A DNA stretch of 64,000 nucleotides from Oceanobacillus limi (GCF_900111445.1 NZ_FOHE01000006.1:149499-213498), one strand, 5' to 3'; shown: positions 52,134 to 61,557, counted from the first letter of the stretch. Notes: generated from the letters alone by a model not told the origin. A program made the numbers and translations.

Positions 52134-53519
52134 TTATTTTTTCTTTTGTGTTGCGAGTGATACCACAATAAGAACGACTATTGCAGCTGGAACAGAAATA
52201 ACGGAGCTGTTTAAATCGCCAGGGTTATTTAAAACTAATTCCCAGAATAATGTCGTAATAACTCCGGCAACCATCGAAGAAATACCTCCGATTGCTGTTA
52301 CACGTTTCCAGAAGAATACCGCTAGAATTGCTGGCGTAATACCCGCACCATAAACGGTGTAAGAATACATTTGAACTTCTAGTACCGTTGGGAAATAACT
52401 GATTATTAAATACGATAATGCACCTAGTACAACGATAAAAATTTTAGTCATGACCAATTGTTTACGATCGGATGCATCCTTATTAATATACTTTCCATAT
52501 ATATCATACGTCATATTTGTCGCTGCGGAAAGTAAATAGGAATTCCCGGTTGTAATGATAAAGGCTGCTGCTGCTGCAAGTAAGATTCCTCCGACTCCTA
52601 AAGGTAATGCAAGCGTAGTAGCCATTAATGCCATTCCTGGATCAATGTCCGGGAAGAGAGAGCGAGATGTAAAGGCAATAATAGAAATAGCTGGTGAAAT
52701 AAGGAGCATCACGAAAAGCCAGCTAAGTGCTGCTCGTTTGGAAGATTTATCTCCCTTAGATGCGGCCAAACGCTGATACATGTTTTGGTCACTTAATAAT
52801 AAGAATAAGGAAGGTAGTAAATAACCGATTAATTGAACAGTTGTTAATCCACCAGTTGCGGTCATATGGGAATCTGGTACATTAGCAACTACGGAATCCC
52901 ATCCTCCGGCTACAGAAATGATAATTGGTACAGTAATAATTAAGCCACCAACCATTAAAAATCCACTGATTGCATCGGTTTGAGAAACCGAACGCAGTCC
53001 ACCGATCATAGCTAAGAAAATAATTAAAACTGCTGCTATGATTGTTCCAAGCTCTACACTCATACCAGTGGTTAGATTTAGAATAAATCCTAAACCTGTC
53101 ATTTGATAAGACACAATACCAACATATGCTAAAATTACGATAACACTTGCCAAGTTTCGTGCAGAGGTTCCATATTTTGCTTCAAGAATACCTGAAATTG
53201 TATATTTTCCAAATGCTCTAATTTTAGGCGCGATTACATATAAAATTAGAATACCTACTAATGTTGGAACCATTAACATAAGGGATGGAATGATTCCAAA
53301 ACTGTATGCTACAGATGTTTCTCCACCTGAAATACTTCCACTACCTGTCCAGGTAGCTAGTAATGTCCCCATTAATACGAGTGGTCCTAAACTCTTCCCC
53401 GCAAGGATAAAATCTTTACTATTGGACACTTTTCTAGACATATAAATACCGATAACTATCATTAAGACGGCATAGATCCCAATAAACCATAATAATTGGG
53501 GATTTGCATGTAATTCCAT
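52134..53519 (-). CDS. Sodium/solute symporter (SSS family)
   Basis: About 461 residues, roughly 13 helices. Family signature regions are SNSKDFILAGKSLGPLVLMG, ATWTGSGSISGGETSVAYSF and GLRSVSQTDAISGFLMVGGL. ATG 53519 is preferred; GTG 53531 overlaps the AGGAG site. It shares an operon with an M24 X-Pro peptidase. Proline, pantothenate and other acids are known SSS substrates; which applies is unknown. Confidence 0.87.
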   Translation of the reverse strand: MELHANPQLLWFIGIYAVLMIVIGIYMSRKVSNSKDFILAGKSLGPLVLMGTLLATWTGSGSISGGETSVAYSFGIIPSLMLMVPTLVGILILYVIAPKIRAFGKYTISGILEAKYGTSARNLASVIVILAYVGIVSYQMTGLGFILNLTTGMSVELGTIIAAVLIIFLAMIGGLRSVSQTDAISGFLMVGGLIITVPIIISVAGGWDSVVANVPDSHMTATGGLTTVQLIGYLLPSLFLLLSDQNMYQRLAASKGDKSSKRAALSWLFVMLLISPAISIIAFTSRSLFPDIDPGMALMATTLALPLGVGGILLAAAAAFIITTGNSYLLSAATNMTYDIYGKYINKDASDRKQLVMTKIFIVVLGALSYLIISYFPTVLEVQMYSYTVYGAGITPAILAVFFWKRVTAIGGISSMVAGVITTLFWELVLNNPGDLNSSVISVPAAIVVLIVVSLATQKKK

Positions 53520-53569
53520 TTTTACAGTCACTCCTGATGTAATTATTTTCTACGTATTATTCCCCAAAT

Positions 53570-53613
53570 AAAAAATCACGATCGTAAACACAATCAAAAT
53601 CGTGACTTTTTTT
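53570..53613 (-). terminator. Hairpin before the symporter gene
   Basis: AAAAAATCACGAT ... ATCGTGACTTTTTTT, U-rich on both strands. It may end the HrtAB-like transcript (minus strand) or attenuate the symporter operon, whose start is 51 bp further. Confidence 0.7.
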
Positions 53614-53783
53614 AATAAATATGGAATAAATTAGTAGATTTCAATTTGTCAACTATAAAAGCGTAACATAAGCAAATATTCACCTCAAATGGCTAATGAA
53701 TGCATTTATCCACATTTATAAGCATAATTATGCAATAGTAGCGCTGTGATCGCTCATTCGACAAAATGCACCAAAATACGGAA

Positions 53784-53797
53784 GGTGCCTGGCACTT
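53784..53797. repeat. Palindromic repeat copy 13 (half)
   Basis: GGTGCCTGGCACTT only, 6 nt after the ABC ATPase stop (minus strand). Confidence 0.75.
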
Positions 53798-53803
53798 GGT
53801 TTA

Positions 53804-54472
53804 TTAAGTTAGCTTACCGTCTTCCATTCGATAGACTTTGTCACATAGGTCTAACATTCTTTCGTCATGGGTTACCATGATGGCTGCTTTATTTCTAGTT
53901 TTGACTTCCTGCGCGATCATTTCAACTACTTGTTTTCCTCGATCGGAATCTAGGCTTGCAGTTGGCTCGTCTGCAAGAATAATTGCAGGGTTGTTTGTGA
54001 ATGCACGCGCTATAGCAACTCTTTGCTTTTCGCCTCCCGATAATTCTTTTGGATAATTGGATAACCTGTGGGATAAGCCAAGGTCATGTAATAATTCCTT
54101 CGAACGGTGGTTTGTACTTTTACGTTTTGTTAGTCGGTTGATAAGTTGTAATTGGTCATAAACATTTAAATATGGAATTAAGTTGGCTGATTGAAAAACA
54201 AAGCCAATTTTATTAGCTCGAATATGATTTAGCTGTTCCTTGGAACGAGATTGAATATACTGATTGTCCACCAGGATTATTCCTTCTGTTGGAGTTGAAA
54301 GTGCTCCAATGATTGATAATAGCGTACTTTTTCCTGAGCCAGAAGGTCCGACGATAGCCACAAATTCTCCTTTTTTAATAGATAAATTGATATTTTTTAA
54401 CACTTGAATAGAGTGATCACCATCATGAAATACTTTGGATATATTTTCTAATTGTAATACGAAATCGCTCAT
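53804..54472 (-). CDS. ABC exporter ATPase (HrtA-like)
   Basis: 222 residues. Walker A VGPSGSGKSTLLSIIG, Q-loop FVFQSANLIPYL, signature LSGGEKQRVAIARAF, Walker B PAIILADEPTASLDSDRG, H-loop MVTHDERML. The sequence and its partner permease resemble S. aureus HrtAB, which exports excess heme. The stop and the permease's start overlap by one base arrangement (genes 54472 shared), so they are co-translated. No two-component HssRS pair is visible nearby. Confidence 0.82.
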   Translation of the reverse strand: MSDFVLQLENISKVFHDGDHSIQVLKNINLSIKKGEFVAIVGPSGSGKSTLLSIIGALSTPTEGIILVDNQYIQSRSKEQLNHIRANKIGFVFQSANLIPYLNVYDQLQLINRLTKRKSTNHRSKELLHDLGLSHRLSNYPKELSGGEKQRVAIARAFTNNPAIILADEPTASLDSDRGKQVVEMIAQEVKTRNKAAIMVTHDERMLDLCDKVYRMEDGKLT

Positions 54473-55536
54473 TATTCAGCCCTCCTCATAGCTTCCAATG
54501 CATCAACTTTTGCTACTTTCCATACGGATAACATGGCGCCGGCAGTATTTAACACTATAAACATGGCCCCAGTACCAATGAACAATTGCCATGAAAGTTG
54601 AATGGGCATCTCCTCTGGCATTATTTGAACGACCCCAACAAATGCTATGCCACTTAGACACAACCCTAGTAGTGTAATCATACTTACTTGGGTTATGATG
54701 GCTTTTGCAATGTCCCATGTCTTCACACCGATTGCTTTTAAAATACCAAATTGATGAATTTTTTGGATAGTAATGACATAAAAGAATACACTGGAAACAA
54801 ATACTGATATGATGATTAAAAATATTTTCATTACCATAAACGATCCTTGTGTTTCAGAATAGCCAGGCATCGTTTTGACGGTTTCTTCTACAGATTGTAC
54901 ATCAAAATGTGTGAAGCGTTCCTTAGCACCTTGATACAATGCTGCATAGTAGGTGTCTTCTGAGCTGTATAAGGATTGAAACCCTAATCCTTTGCTCGTG
55001 AATATTACAGGCATGTGAGAATAAACATGGTCATTTGTAAAACCTGCAATTTTCATTGCAGTGTCCGTTCTAGAATCGATAATTGTATCATTAAGTTCTA
55101 ATCCAAATCGTTTTAATGATTCATCCGCAATAATTTCAGAATTCGCTAACTCGTGGATATTTTTCCCTTCAGTTATGGAGACATTTCCGTATTTTTTAGT
55201 ATCTACTGTAAAATACGTCACATCAACATCTTTTGTATTTTCCATTGTTAGAGATGAAACGGTAATGGTTAGTGGTGATACGTCGGTTCTAACTTTTTGC
55301 TCAATTTCTTTTATATCTTCGGTTGATAGCTCCGATTTTATCAAAACACCATCAGCTTCTTTATTAAGTACTACATAATCTGCTTTCAGATTGCTGATTG
55401 CAGCACTATCTGCGTAGCCGAGTCCATTTGATAATCCAGTTATAAAGAACACTAAAAATAAAATGGCAGTAATGATCGTGCAAATGAGAATGTAGCGAAT
55501 TTTATTTTGTTGTAATTCTCTCCATGCTAAAAACAT
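54472..55536 (-). CDS. ABC exporter permease, FtsX-type (HrtB-like)
   Basis: 354 residues with one N-terminal helix, a large extracellular MacB-like domain (residues 45-240), and three C-terminal helices. The segment SSVFFYVITIQKIHQFGILK followed by AIGVKT is very close to remembered HrtB ([23 protein letters not shown]). AGGGGGAACG precedes the ATG. It exports heme or another hydrophobic compound with the adjacent ATPase. Confidence 0.82.
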   Translation of the reverse strand: MFLAWRELQQNKIRYILICTIITAILFLVFFITGLSNGLGYADSAAISNLKADYVVLNKEADGVLIKSELSTEDIKEIEQKVRTDVSPLTITVSSLTMENTKDVDVTYFTVDTKKYGNVSITEGKNIHELANSEIIADESLKRFGLELNDTIIDSRTDTAMKIAGFTNDHVYSHMPVIFTSKGLGFQSLYSSEDTYYAALYQGAKERFTHFDVQSVEETVKTMPGYSETQGSFMVMKIFLIIISVFVSSVFFYVITIQKIHQFGILKAIGVKTWDIAKAIITQVSMITLLGLCLSGIAFVGVVQIMPEEMPIQLSWQLFIGTGAMFIVLNTAGAMLSVWKVAKVDALEAMRRAE

Positions 55537-55661
55537 GTTCGTTCCCCCTTGAAACTCAATTTCGTCTTCTTTTAGACGCTAAATATAATATAAATATCAA
55601 ATCTAAACAGAAAATAAACCAAACCTTAATAAATCCTTAAATTACAACACTGCATTTAAAT

Positions 55662-55701
55662 GGTGCCAGGCACCGACAAAATTCGTTAAGTGCCTGGCAC
55701 C
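55662..55701. repeat. Palindromic repeat copy 14 (diverged)
   Basis: GGTGCCAGGCACC ... GTGCCTGGCACC with a mismatched centre; between divergent genes. Confidence 0.85.
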
Positions 55702-55752
55702 GGAAAAAAGAGGTATTTTTGTTGTTAGGGAGAATATATAGAGGAGAAGTAT

Positions 55753-56643
55753 ATGTGGAGGTGCAAGATGGATGAGTTGGTGCAAGTAGAGCTTAAAAGT
55801 GTTGTATTTCAATTAAAAGAAGCCCATGATTTTACATGGTTAGCAGATTTAGGGGAAGTATTTTCTGTTTTTGATGAACAGGATTCAGGGAATATTTGTT
55901 TTGGAGTGGAAATTGAAGGTGAAAAGAAATTTGTTAAGTATGCTGGTGCAAAAACAAAGGAATATCTAGGGAATCCAGATGATGCTATTAAAAGGTTAAA
56001 GGATTCCGTGGAACTCTATAAGGAATTAGCTTCTCCCTATCTGGTGAGGTTAACGGATAATTTTGAGCTAGAAAATGGGTATGCCTTAGTGTTTGACTGG
56101 TTTGATGGAGAATGCCTGCATTCTCATTGGGCTTTCCCGCCGGAAATTAAGAACACGCACCCTAATTCCCCTTATTATCGTTTTAAACAATTAGCAATAG
56201 AAGATCGTATAGGGGTCTTAAACCATATTTTTGAATTTCATGTATTTGTTGAACAAAAAAAATATGTAGCTATTGATTTTTATGATGGAAGCATTTTATA
56301 TAACTTTAAAGAAAATAAGACATTGATTTGTGACATTGATTTATATCAAAGAAAGCCGTACGAAAATAAGATGGGGCGAATGTGGGGCTCATCGAGATTC
56401 ATGTCTCCTGAGGAATTTGAACTTGGTGCTTCCATAGATGAAAGGACGAACGTATATAATATGGGGGCTGTTGCATTTTGTTTAGTTGGGGGAGAGCGAG
56501 ATCGATCAAAAGAGAAGTGGGAAGCAAATTTGAAGCTTTATCAAGTAGCTTGTAAGGCAACGGAAAGGGAACGCTTGAAAAGGTATCGAAATGTTCATGA
56601 ATTCTATACAGCGTGGAGATCAGCAATTAACTCCTTTGTATGA
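55753..56643 (+). CDS. Atypical serine/threonine protein kinase-like protein
   Basis: 296 residues with an eukaryotic-like kinase fold. The ATP lysine sits in KKFVKYAGAKT, the catalytic loop reads YVAIDFYDGSILYN (HRD replaced by AID, no Lys), the metal site is ICDIDLYQRKP (DID for DFG), and SSRFMSPEEFELGA is the APE-like segment. Ribosome sites fit both ATG 55753 and ATG 55768. It is divergent from the HrtAB-like genes. Catalysis is plausible but not certain given the altered motifs. Confidence 0.75.
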   Translation: MWRCKMDELVQVELKSVVFQLKEAHDFTWLADLGEVFSVFDEQDSGNICFGVEIEGEKKFVKYAGAKTKEYLGNPDDAIKRLKDSVELYKELASPYLVRLTDNFELENGYALVFDWFDGECLHSHWAFPPEIKNTHPNSPYYRFKQLAIEDRIGVLNHIFEFHVFVEQKKYVAIDFYDGSILYNFKENKTLICDIDLYQRKPYENKMGRMWGSSRFMSPEEFELGASIDERTNVYNMGAVAFCLVGGERDRSKEKWEANLKLYQVACKATERERLKRYRNVHEFYTAWRSAINSFV

Positions 56644-56645
56644 AA

Positions 56646-56670
56646 AGTGGCGGTTTTGTAATCCGCCACT
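56646..56670 (-). terminator. Terminator of yjzC
   Basis: AGTGGCGG / CCGCCACT hairpin with TTTTC on the minus strand; also stands at the end of the convergent kinase gene. Confidence 0.75.
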
Positions 56671-56681
56671 ATCATCAATCG

Positions 56682-56897
56682 TTATGTGGTGTGTCTACTA
56701 TTCTGTGGGCTAGGGTGAGAAAGGCTACGTTTGTTCTTCCAAACACGGTCATTATTTTTTGTTTCAGGGAACTTTTCACCCGCGTGCATTTCAACTTGCT
56801 GAGGGTTTTTAACGCCACTGCCAGTTTCACCTACTTCAATATATACACCATTATTCGGCGCTTTTTCTCCACCTTTAAATTGACTTACTTCTCCCAT
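56682..56897 (-). CDS. yjzC: YjzC-like small protein
   Basis: 71 residues. The conserved core QFKGGEKAPNNGVYIEVGET followed by GSGVKNPQQVEMHAGEKFPE matches the YjzC family of Bacillus, whose role is unknown. GGAGGA precedes the ATG. The basic C-terminal tail is probably disordered. Confidence 0.85.
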   Translation of the reverse strand: MGEVSQFKGGEKAPNNGVYIEVGETGSGVKNPQQVEMHAGEKFPETKNNDRVWKNKRSLSHPSPQNSRHTT

Positions 56898-56981
56898 TCA
56901 TTATTCCTCCTTCAAAAGATTCATCACTTAGTATACGAATGCAAAGCATCTATATGAATGGTAAGAAAAGGGACATAATTC

Positions 56982-57021
56982 GGTGCCAGGCACCTAGCGA
57001 AATCGACAGGTGCCTGGCACC
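56982..57021. repeat. Palindromic repeat copy 15
   Basis: GGTGCCAGGCACCTAGCGA / near-complement, 40 bp, between divergent yjzC and the HD gene. Confidence 0.88.
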
Positions 57022-57053
57022 AGAATGAAAAAACGGAAAGTGGGGATTTTACT

Positions 57054-58031
57054 ATGGTTATTGATGATCCTATTTATGGGAAATTTCGGGTGGACGGCGT
57101 TTTAGAGGAGCTTGTATTAAGTAAGCCAGTTCAGCGATTAAAGGGGGTACATCAAGGTGGGGCAAGCTATTTAGTGAATGAAAAGTGGAATGTGACGCGT
57201 TTTGAGCATTCCATTGGTGTCATGTTATTAATTAGGATGCTCGGCGGATCTTTAGAAGAACAAATTGCGGGGTTATTGCATGACGTATCCCATACAGCTT
57301 TTTCACATGTAGTGGATTTCGTTTTTGATCATACGAACGAAGATTATCATGAAAAAATATTCCAAAAGGTAATAACGACTACAGAAATACCAATAATTTT
57401 GCAAGGATATGGATATCATTATCAAGATATATTATTGGATGAGTCCCAATGGACGATACTTGAGCAAAAAGCACCTGAATTATGCGCTGACCGTGTTGAT
57501 TATACGTTGCGAGATATGTACCATTATGGACAGGTTTCCTTACATGAAGTTCAAGAGTTTTTAGAAGATCTACACGTGAGAAACGGTAGAATGTATTTGA
57601 GTAGTAAAAAATCAGCTGAATGGTTTGTGGGCACCTATTATAAAGAGGTTATCGATTTCTTTATGGATCCATTAAATATCTATGGTTATGATATGTTAGC
57701 TAAAGTTTTGAAACGATCCATCAATAAGAAAATTATTAGTCTTGAGGATTTCTTAGATGAAGATGAAGCAGTAATTAAAAAAATTCAATCTAGCGGTGAC
57801 AAGGAAATTAATCAATTACTAGAAAAAATTCACTATGATGTTGTCGTGGAGGAGGAAGATGAAAATTATGACCTTCATCGTAAAACAAAAGTTCGCTTAA
57901 TTGATCCATCTATTTTAGAGGGCAATGAATTCATTCCTGCTTCTCATTTTTCCGGACTGATACGTGAGATGGGAGAAAAAGCATATAAGAAAGCTGTTAT
58001 GGGAGTGTTTGTAAAAGTGATTTCAAATTAG
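57054..58031 (+). CDS. HD domain phosphohydrolase
   Basis: 325 residues. Metal ligands: His in TRFEHSIGVMLLIRML, the HD pair in AGLLHDVSHTAFSHVVDF, and the distal Asp in LCADRVDYTLRDM. The pattern resembles SAMHD1/dGTPase-like HD proteins. AAAGTGGGG precedes the ATG. Substrate unknown, but deoxynucleotides are plausible. Confidence 0.85.
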   Translation: MVIDDPIYGKFRVDGVLEELVLSKPVQRLKGVHQGGASYLVNEKWNVTRFEHSIGVMLLIRMLGGSLEEQIAGLLHDVSHTAFSHVVDFVFDHTNEDYHEKIFQKVITTTEIPIILQGYGYHYQDILLDESQWTILEQKAPELCADRVDYTLRDMYHYGQVSLHEVQEFLEDLHVRNGRMYLSSKKSAEWFVGTYYKEVIDFFMDPLNIYGYDMLAKVLKRSINKKIISLEDFLDEDEAVIKKIQSSGDKEINQLLEKIHYDVVVEEEDENYDLHRKTKVRLIDPSILEGNEFIPASHFSGLIREMGEKAYKKAVMGVFVKVISN

Positions 58032-58129
58032 GGAATGCGCTTTGTTATTAGAACACTCCTAGATCACAAGGAAGTCGCTAGGAAGGCCTTTAGATAAAAA
58101 ATTAATACCGCATCAAACTGTAATTCCCA

Positions 58130-58268
58130 CATAAACGCGACGTCCTGTCGCATTGTCGGCACTACCGCGACATGAGTGCGTCATAAGAACCTTACTTTAA
58201 GCTTTAGAGGTGAACCAAGGATGTTAAGTGGCGGATCAACTAAAAGTCTAATGTCCGATTTGTTCATC
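58130..58268. repeat. Interspersed 138-bp repeat, copy B
   Basis: Collinear with copy A at 48356-48493 (CATAAACG start, TGTCGC.TTGTCGGCACTA, CCGATTT.TTCATC end). Non-coding. The 278-bp gap 58032-58309 otherwise holds nothing clear. Confidence 0.65.
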
Positions 58269-58309
58269 GAGCGTAGGAAATGTATAAATGTCAAGATTGA
58301 AGATTCTCT

Positions 58310-58763
58310 CTATTTTAGTATTTCCCATTCATTATAATAGTTAACTTCAATCCCCACCCTTTCTGTTTCCATCCATTCAAATGCTTTAAGAACGAGTGGT
58401 GAGGCATTCTCGACTGACACTTCTTTCGAGGAGACCCATTGAGCTCCAAGTGAATCCTGGCCTTCAAACTTTTTAAGTTTAACAATTTCTCCACCTATTT
58501 TTGATACGGAATAGAATACAGCAATGTGATGTACATTTGTAAACTCCCTCCAATTCCAGGGAAGTTTAAAATCAACAACTCCAATATGATCGTTGATTTG
58601 CACAACATGGCCAGTTTCTTCTTGAAACTCACGTCTCATAGCGTCAGCTAGATGCTAGCGATTATTATAATGGTCACCATTTTTGTGAAGGACCAATAGT
58701 TTATGGTATTGAATATATACCGTAAATACCAAGCGCACGGTGATATAGTTGGTTGGCTGCCAT
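58310..58763 (-). pseudogene. Nudix hydrolase pseudogene
   Basis: Reading from ATG 58763 gives MAANQLYHRALGIYGIYSI and then a stop; another frame continues KLLVLHKNGDHYNNR and a stop; then LADAMRREFQEETGHVVQIN and the rest to 58310 are intact. Normal Nudix proteins have a GGxxExGES segment between these parts. So there is a frameshift plus an internal deletion that removed most of the Nudix box. Confidence 0.75.
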
Positions 58764-58940
58764 TAATAAATCTCCTTTTTAAAATCTATTGTAGTAAACT
58801 GAATTCATGATTTTACCATAGCAATCTACTGACATCATTATTATAGATATAAAATGCGAAATAAATCTAGGTGCGTGAGCATACATTAATTAAAGTATTG
58901 TATCTATTATACCTTTTAGGTTTAAAGGAGCTTTATTAAT

Positions 58941-59462
58941 ATGAATTTTAAATTAAATGAAGCAGTCGAAGTTTTAGAACGTACTCCGAAAACATTAGAA
59001 TATTTTCTATCTGGCTTATCTGAAGATTGGTTAATCCGTAATGAAGGGAAAGGAACATGGAATGTATTTCAAGTAATTGAGCATCTTATGGAGGCAGAGA
59101 GAACGAATTGGATTCCAAGGTTAGAATCGATGCTTCAGTACGAAGAAAATATAGAGATTCCTTTTTTTGATCGTTATGCACATATAGAAAAGGAGTTAAA
59201 TTACTCGATTGAGTCCTCGTTACATGAATTCAAAACGAAGCGAACCGAAAACCTAGAAAATCTCAAGCATTTGTTAAAAAATGAATTACAGTTTGAGCGA
59301 ACAGGAAAACACCCTGCACTGGGAGATGTAAAGGTACGTGAACTAATATCTACATGGACTGTCCACGACTTCACACATATTGCTCAAATCGTACGAGTAA
59401 TGGCAAAACGATATAGCGAAGACGTCGGCCCATGGAAAGAATACTTAGGCATTTTAAAATAG
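58941..59462 (+). CDS. DinB family protein
   Basis: 173 residues. Metal-ligand-like His residues are in VFQVIEHLMEAERTNW and TVHDFTHIAQIVRVM. FKTKRTENLENLKHLLKNEL forms the connecting helices. AAAGGAG precedes the ATG. Second DinB of the window (the other at 17.9 kb), only distantly similar. The stop overlaps repeat copy 16. Confidence 0.85.
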   Translation: MNFKLNEAVEVLERTPKTLEYFLSGLSEDWLIRNEGKGTWNVFQVIEHLMEAERTNWIPRLESMLQYEENIEIPFFDRYAHIEKELNYSIESSLHEFKTKRTENLENLKHLLKNELQFERTGKHPALGDVKVRELISTWTVHDFTHIAQIVRVMAKRYSEDVGPWKEYLGILK

Positions 59463-59503
59463 GTGCCAGGCACTTGTCGAATATTCGACAAGTGCCTGGC
59501 ACC
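59462..59503. repeat. Palindromic repeat copy 16
   Basis: 42-bp perfect palindrome (GGTGCCAGGCACTTGTCGAAT / complement). It starts in the DinB stop codon and ends 5 nt from the stop of the convergent BCCT gene, so one element could terminate both. Confidence 0.93.
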
Positions 59504-59508
59504 ATCTA

Positions 59509-60996
59509 TTATTTTTTTTCATCTTTTAGTTTTTCGTTCCGTAGTGCTTTGTGGAAGGAGAATATCATGATTACCATAATAAATGAAAATGGCAGTGCTG
59601 CTACAATTAACGCATTTTGTAAGGCTGTGAGTCCGCCTGTAAATAAAAGTACTGCAGCAATTGCTGATTGAAAAAATCCCCAAACGAATTTCACACTTGT
59701 TGATGGGGACAGTGACCCATTGGTTGTTTGCATTCCCAAAACAAAGGTTGCAGAGTCAGCTGATGTAATAAAGAAAGTTCCGATCAAGATCATGGCTATG
59801 ATCGATAGGACAACACTAAACGGAAATGAATCAAACAATCCAAAAAGTGCTTGTTCATCAGGAAGGCCAGCAATATCAATTCCATTTTGCTGTGCATCGA
59901 TACCAGAAACCCCAAAGGCTGAAAACCATAGGAAGCCAACTACTGATGGGACAATTAATACCCCAGATAAAAATTCACGAATGGTTCTTCCCCTAGATAT
60001 CCGGGCGATAAAGATCCCGACAAAGGGTGCCCAAGCAATCCACCAAGCCCAGAAAAAAACTGTCCAATCAATTACCCATTGATTTTCCTCAGCATTATTA
60101 GGGGATAAGCGTAAGCTTTCAGTAGGTAAGCTTTGGATATAAGCCCCTAGTGAATCAGTCAGTGAATCTAAAATGTATTGTGTCGGACCTAAAATTAACG
60201 TTACAACGAATAGTATAGTAGCTAGAATCATATTAACATTACTTAAATATTTGATTCCTTTACTTAAACCAGTGTAAGCAGACATCATGAATAACACCGT
60301 GACCACTAGGATAATCATTACTTGAACAAAAAAGGAATTTCCAATACCAAGCAAGTAAGTGAAACCACCGTTTATTTGTGCAGCCCCAAATCCTAAGGTG
60401 GTTGCTACTCCAACAATGGTTGCAAATACAGCAAGGATGTCAACGGTCTTGCCCCAAGCACCATCCATTCTATCTCCGAAAAGTGGTTCGAGAGTCACGC
60501 TAACCAAACCACGTTTTCCATGACGGAATGTAAAATATGCTAATATTAAGGCAATAATTGCATAAATCGCCCATGCATGTATGCCGTAATGGAAAAAGGT
60601 TACTCGTAAGGAATCCTCCAGCGCTTCTATCGTTCCAGGTTCAGCGAGTGGTGGTGTATTTAGATAATGGGAAACAGGTGATGCAACACCATAGAATACA
60701 AGCCCAATCCCCATACCAGCACTAAATAGCATCGCAAACCAAGATGGGTAGGTAAACTCTGGTCGATCTGATTGTTTTCCTAATCGGATTTTTCCATAAG
60801 GACTGATGATTAAATAGAGACAAAATACAACAAACAACGTAACAATTAATAAATAATACCATCCGAAATGTATGGAAATATAACTCATTAAATTTGCTGA
60901 TATTCGTTCGAAGCTCTCTGGTACGATTGAGCCCGCAATAGAAATTGCTAATGTAAGTGCCAAGGTAATCCAAAAAACGGAAGTAACTTTCTTCAT
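59509..60996 (-). CDS. BCCT family osmolyte transporter
   Basis: A 495-residue, 12-helix glycine-betaine/choline/carnitine transporter. The family motif is WTVFFWAWWIAWAPFVGIFI, with Gly-rich TM3 MLFSAGMGIGLVFYGVASPV. The ATG follows AAAGGAG. It is related to OpuD of B. subtilis and probably helps osmotic adaptation. Transport of glycine betaine, choline or proline betaine cannot be distinguished. Confidence 0.9.
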   Translation of the reverse strand: MKKVTSVFWITLALTLAISIAGSIVPESFERISANLMSYISIHFGWYYLLIVTLFVVFCLYLIISPYGKIRLGKQSDRPEFTYPSWFAMLFSAGMGIGLVFYGVASPVSHYLNTPPLAEPGTIEALEDSLRVTFFHYGIHAWAIYAIIALILAYFTFRHGKRGLVSVTLEPLFGDRMDGAWGKTVDILAVFATIVGVATTLGFGAAQINGGFTYLLGIGNSFFVQVMIILVVTVLFMMSAYTGLSKGIKYLSNVNMILATILFVVTLILGPTQYILDSLTDSLGAYIQSLPTESLRLSPNNAEENQWVIDWTVFFWAWWIAWAPFVGIFIARISRGRTIREFLSGVLIVPSVVGFLWFSAFGVSGIDAQQNGIDIAGLPDEQALFGLFDSFPFSVVLSIIAMILIGTFFITSADSATFVLGMQTTNGSLSPSTSVKFVWGFFQSAIAAVLLFTGGLTALQNALIVAALPFSFIMVIMIFSFHKALRNEKLKDEKK

Positions 60997-61070
60997 CTTA
61001 TTCTCCTTTCAAAAGCTGAAATACGTGAAACTTAGTATTTGTAAAAGGAGAGAGTATATTCGGGATAATC

Positions 61071-61113
61071 AAAAAGACCTTTGGGAGCTAACTGCAACTT
61101 CCAAAGGTCTTTA
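61071..61113 (-). terminator. Terminator of the Spo0E-like gene
   Basis: AAAGACCTTTGG / CCAAAGGTCTTT stem with U tail on the minus strand. Confidence 0.85.
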
Positions 61114-61131
61114 TATTAACCAAAGTATTTT

Positions 61132-61296
61132 TTAGTTTAAAGATTTTTTTTGTACTTTTGTAATTAATTTGTCTAGTTGTTGACTTAATTTAAGAGTTTC
61201 CTCATGTTGAAGACCTTTTTCAAGCCCTACTTTAATCATTTCATTTTGTTTTTTTTTCACTTGATTTATTAATTTCTTGTTTTCACTATCAAACAT
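61132..61296 (-). CDS. Spo0E-like aspartyl-phosphate phosphatase
   Basis: 54 residues, too short for many gene finders. It reads KKKQNEMIKVGLEKGLQHEE and TLKLSQQLDKLITK. The SQxLD motif with a preceding GL and M(I) is the family signature; such proteins dephosphorylate Spo0A~P to hold back sporulation. AAGGAG lies eight bases before the ATG. A divergent HTH-MEDS gene lies upstream. Confidence 0.82.
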   Translation of the reverse strand: MFDSENKKLINQVKKKQNEMIKVGLEKGLQHEETLKLSQQLDKLITKVQKKSLN

Positions 61297-61536
61297 GAAT
61301 TTCGCTCCTTAGTAGGCCAATAGTTGAGAAAGTCTCTTAAATCTATTTCAGAAACTTCGAAGGCCGAATTATATTTTAATCGAGTTCAGAAGCTATGTCA
61401 TCAATTGTGGCAATTAGCCACACGCAGTTTGACTATAAATTGATAAACTTAAGAAATGTAAATCTATTATTTTATTTAACCGTTTTATAATTTTATTAAA
61501 CACTTCGAAATTTGACCACATTTTACCATGCACTAG

Positions 61537-61557
61537 TTTAATCGTTTTGTGGTTAAA
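61537..61557. promoter_or_regulatory. Possible operator before the HTH-MEDS gene
   Basis: TTTAATCGTTTT, then GTGGTTAAA, has inverted TTTAA/TTAAA ends, and TTTAACCGTTTTATAA at 61475 repeats its left part. They could be binding sites for the adjacent HTH protein. Confidence 0.35.

Noticed and set aside
53614..53783. Possible gene in the gap before the HrtA-like stop
   Set aside because: No open frame of use; nothing beyond the hairpin at 53570 and the half-repeat.
61385..61435. Short minus-strand peptide ending IATIDDIASELD
   Set aside because: Only about 16 codons, no ribosome site, and no conserved context.
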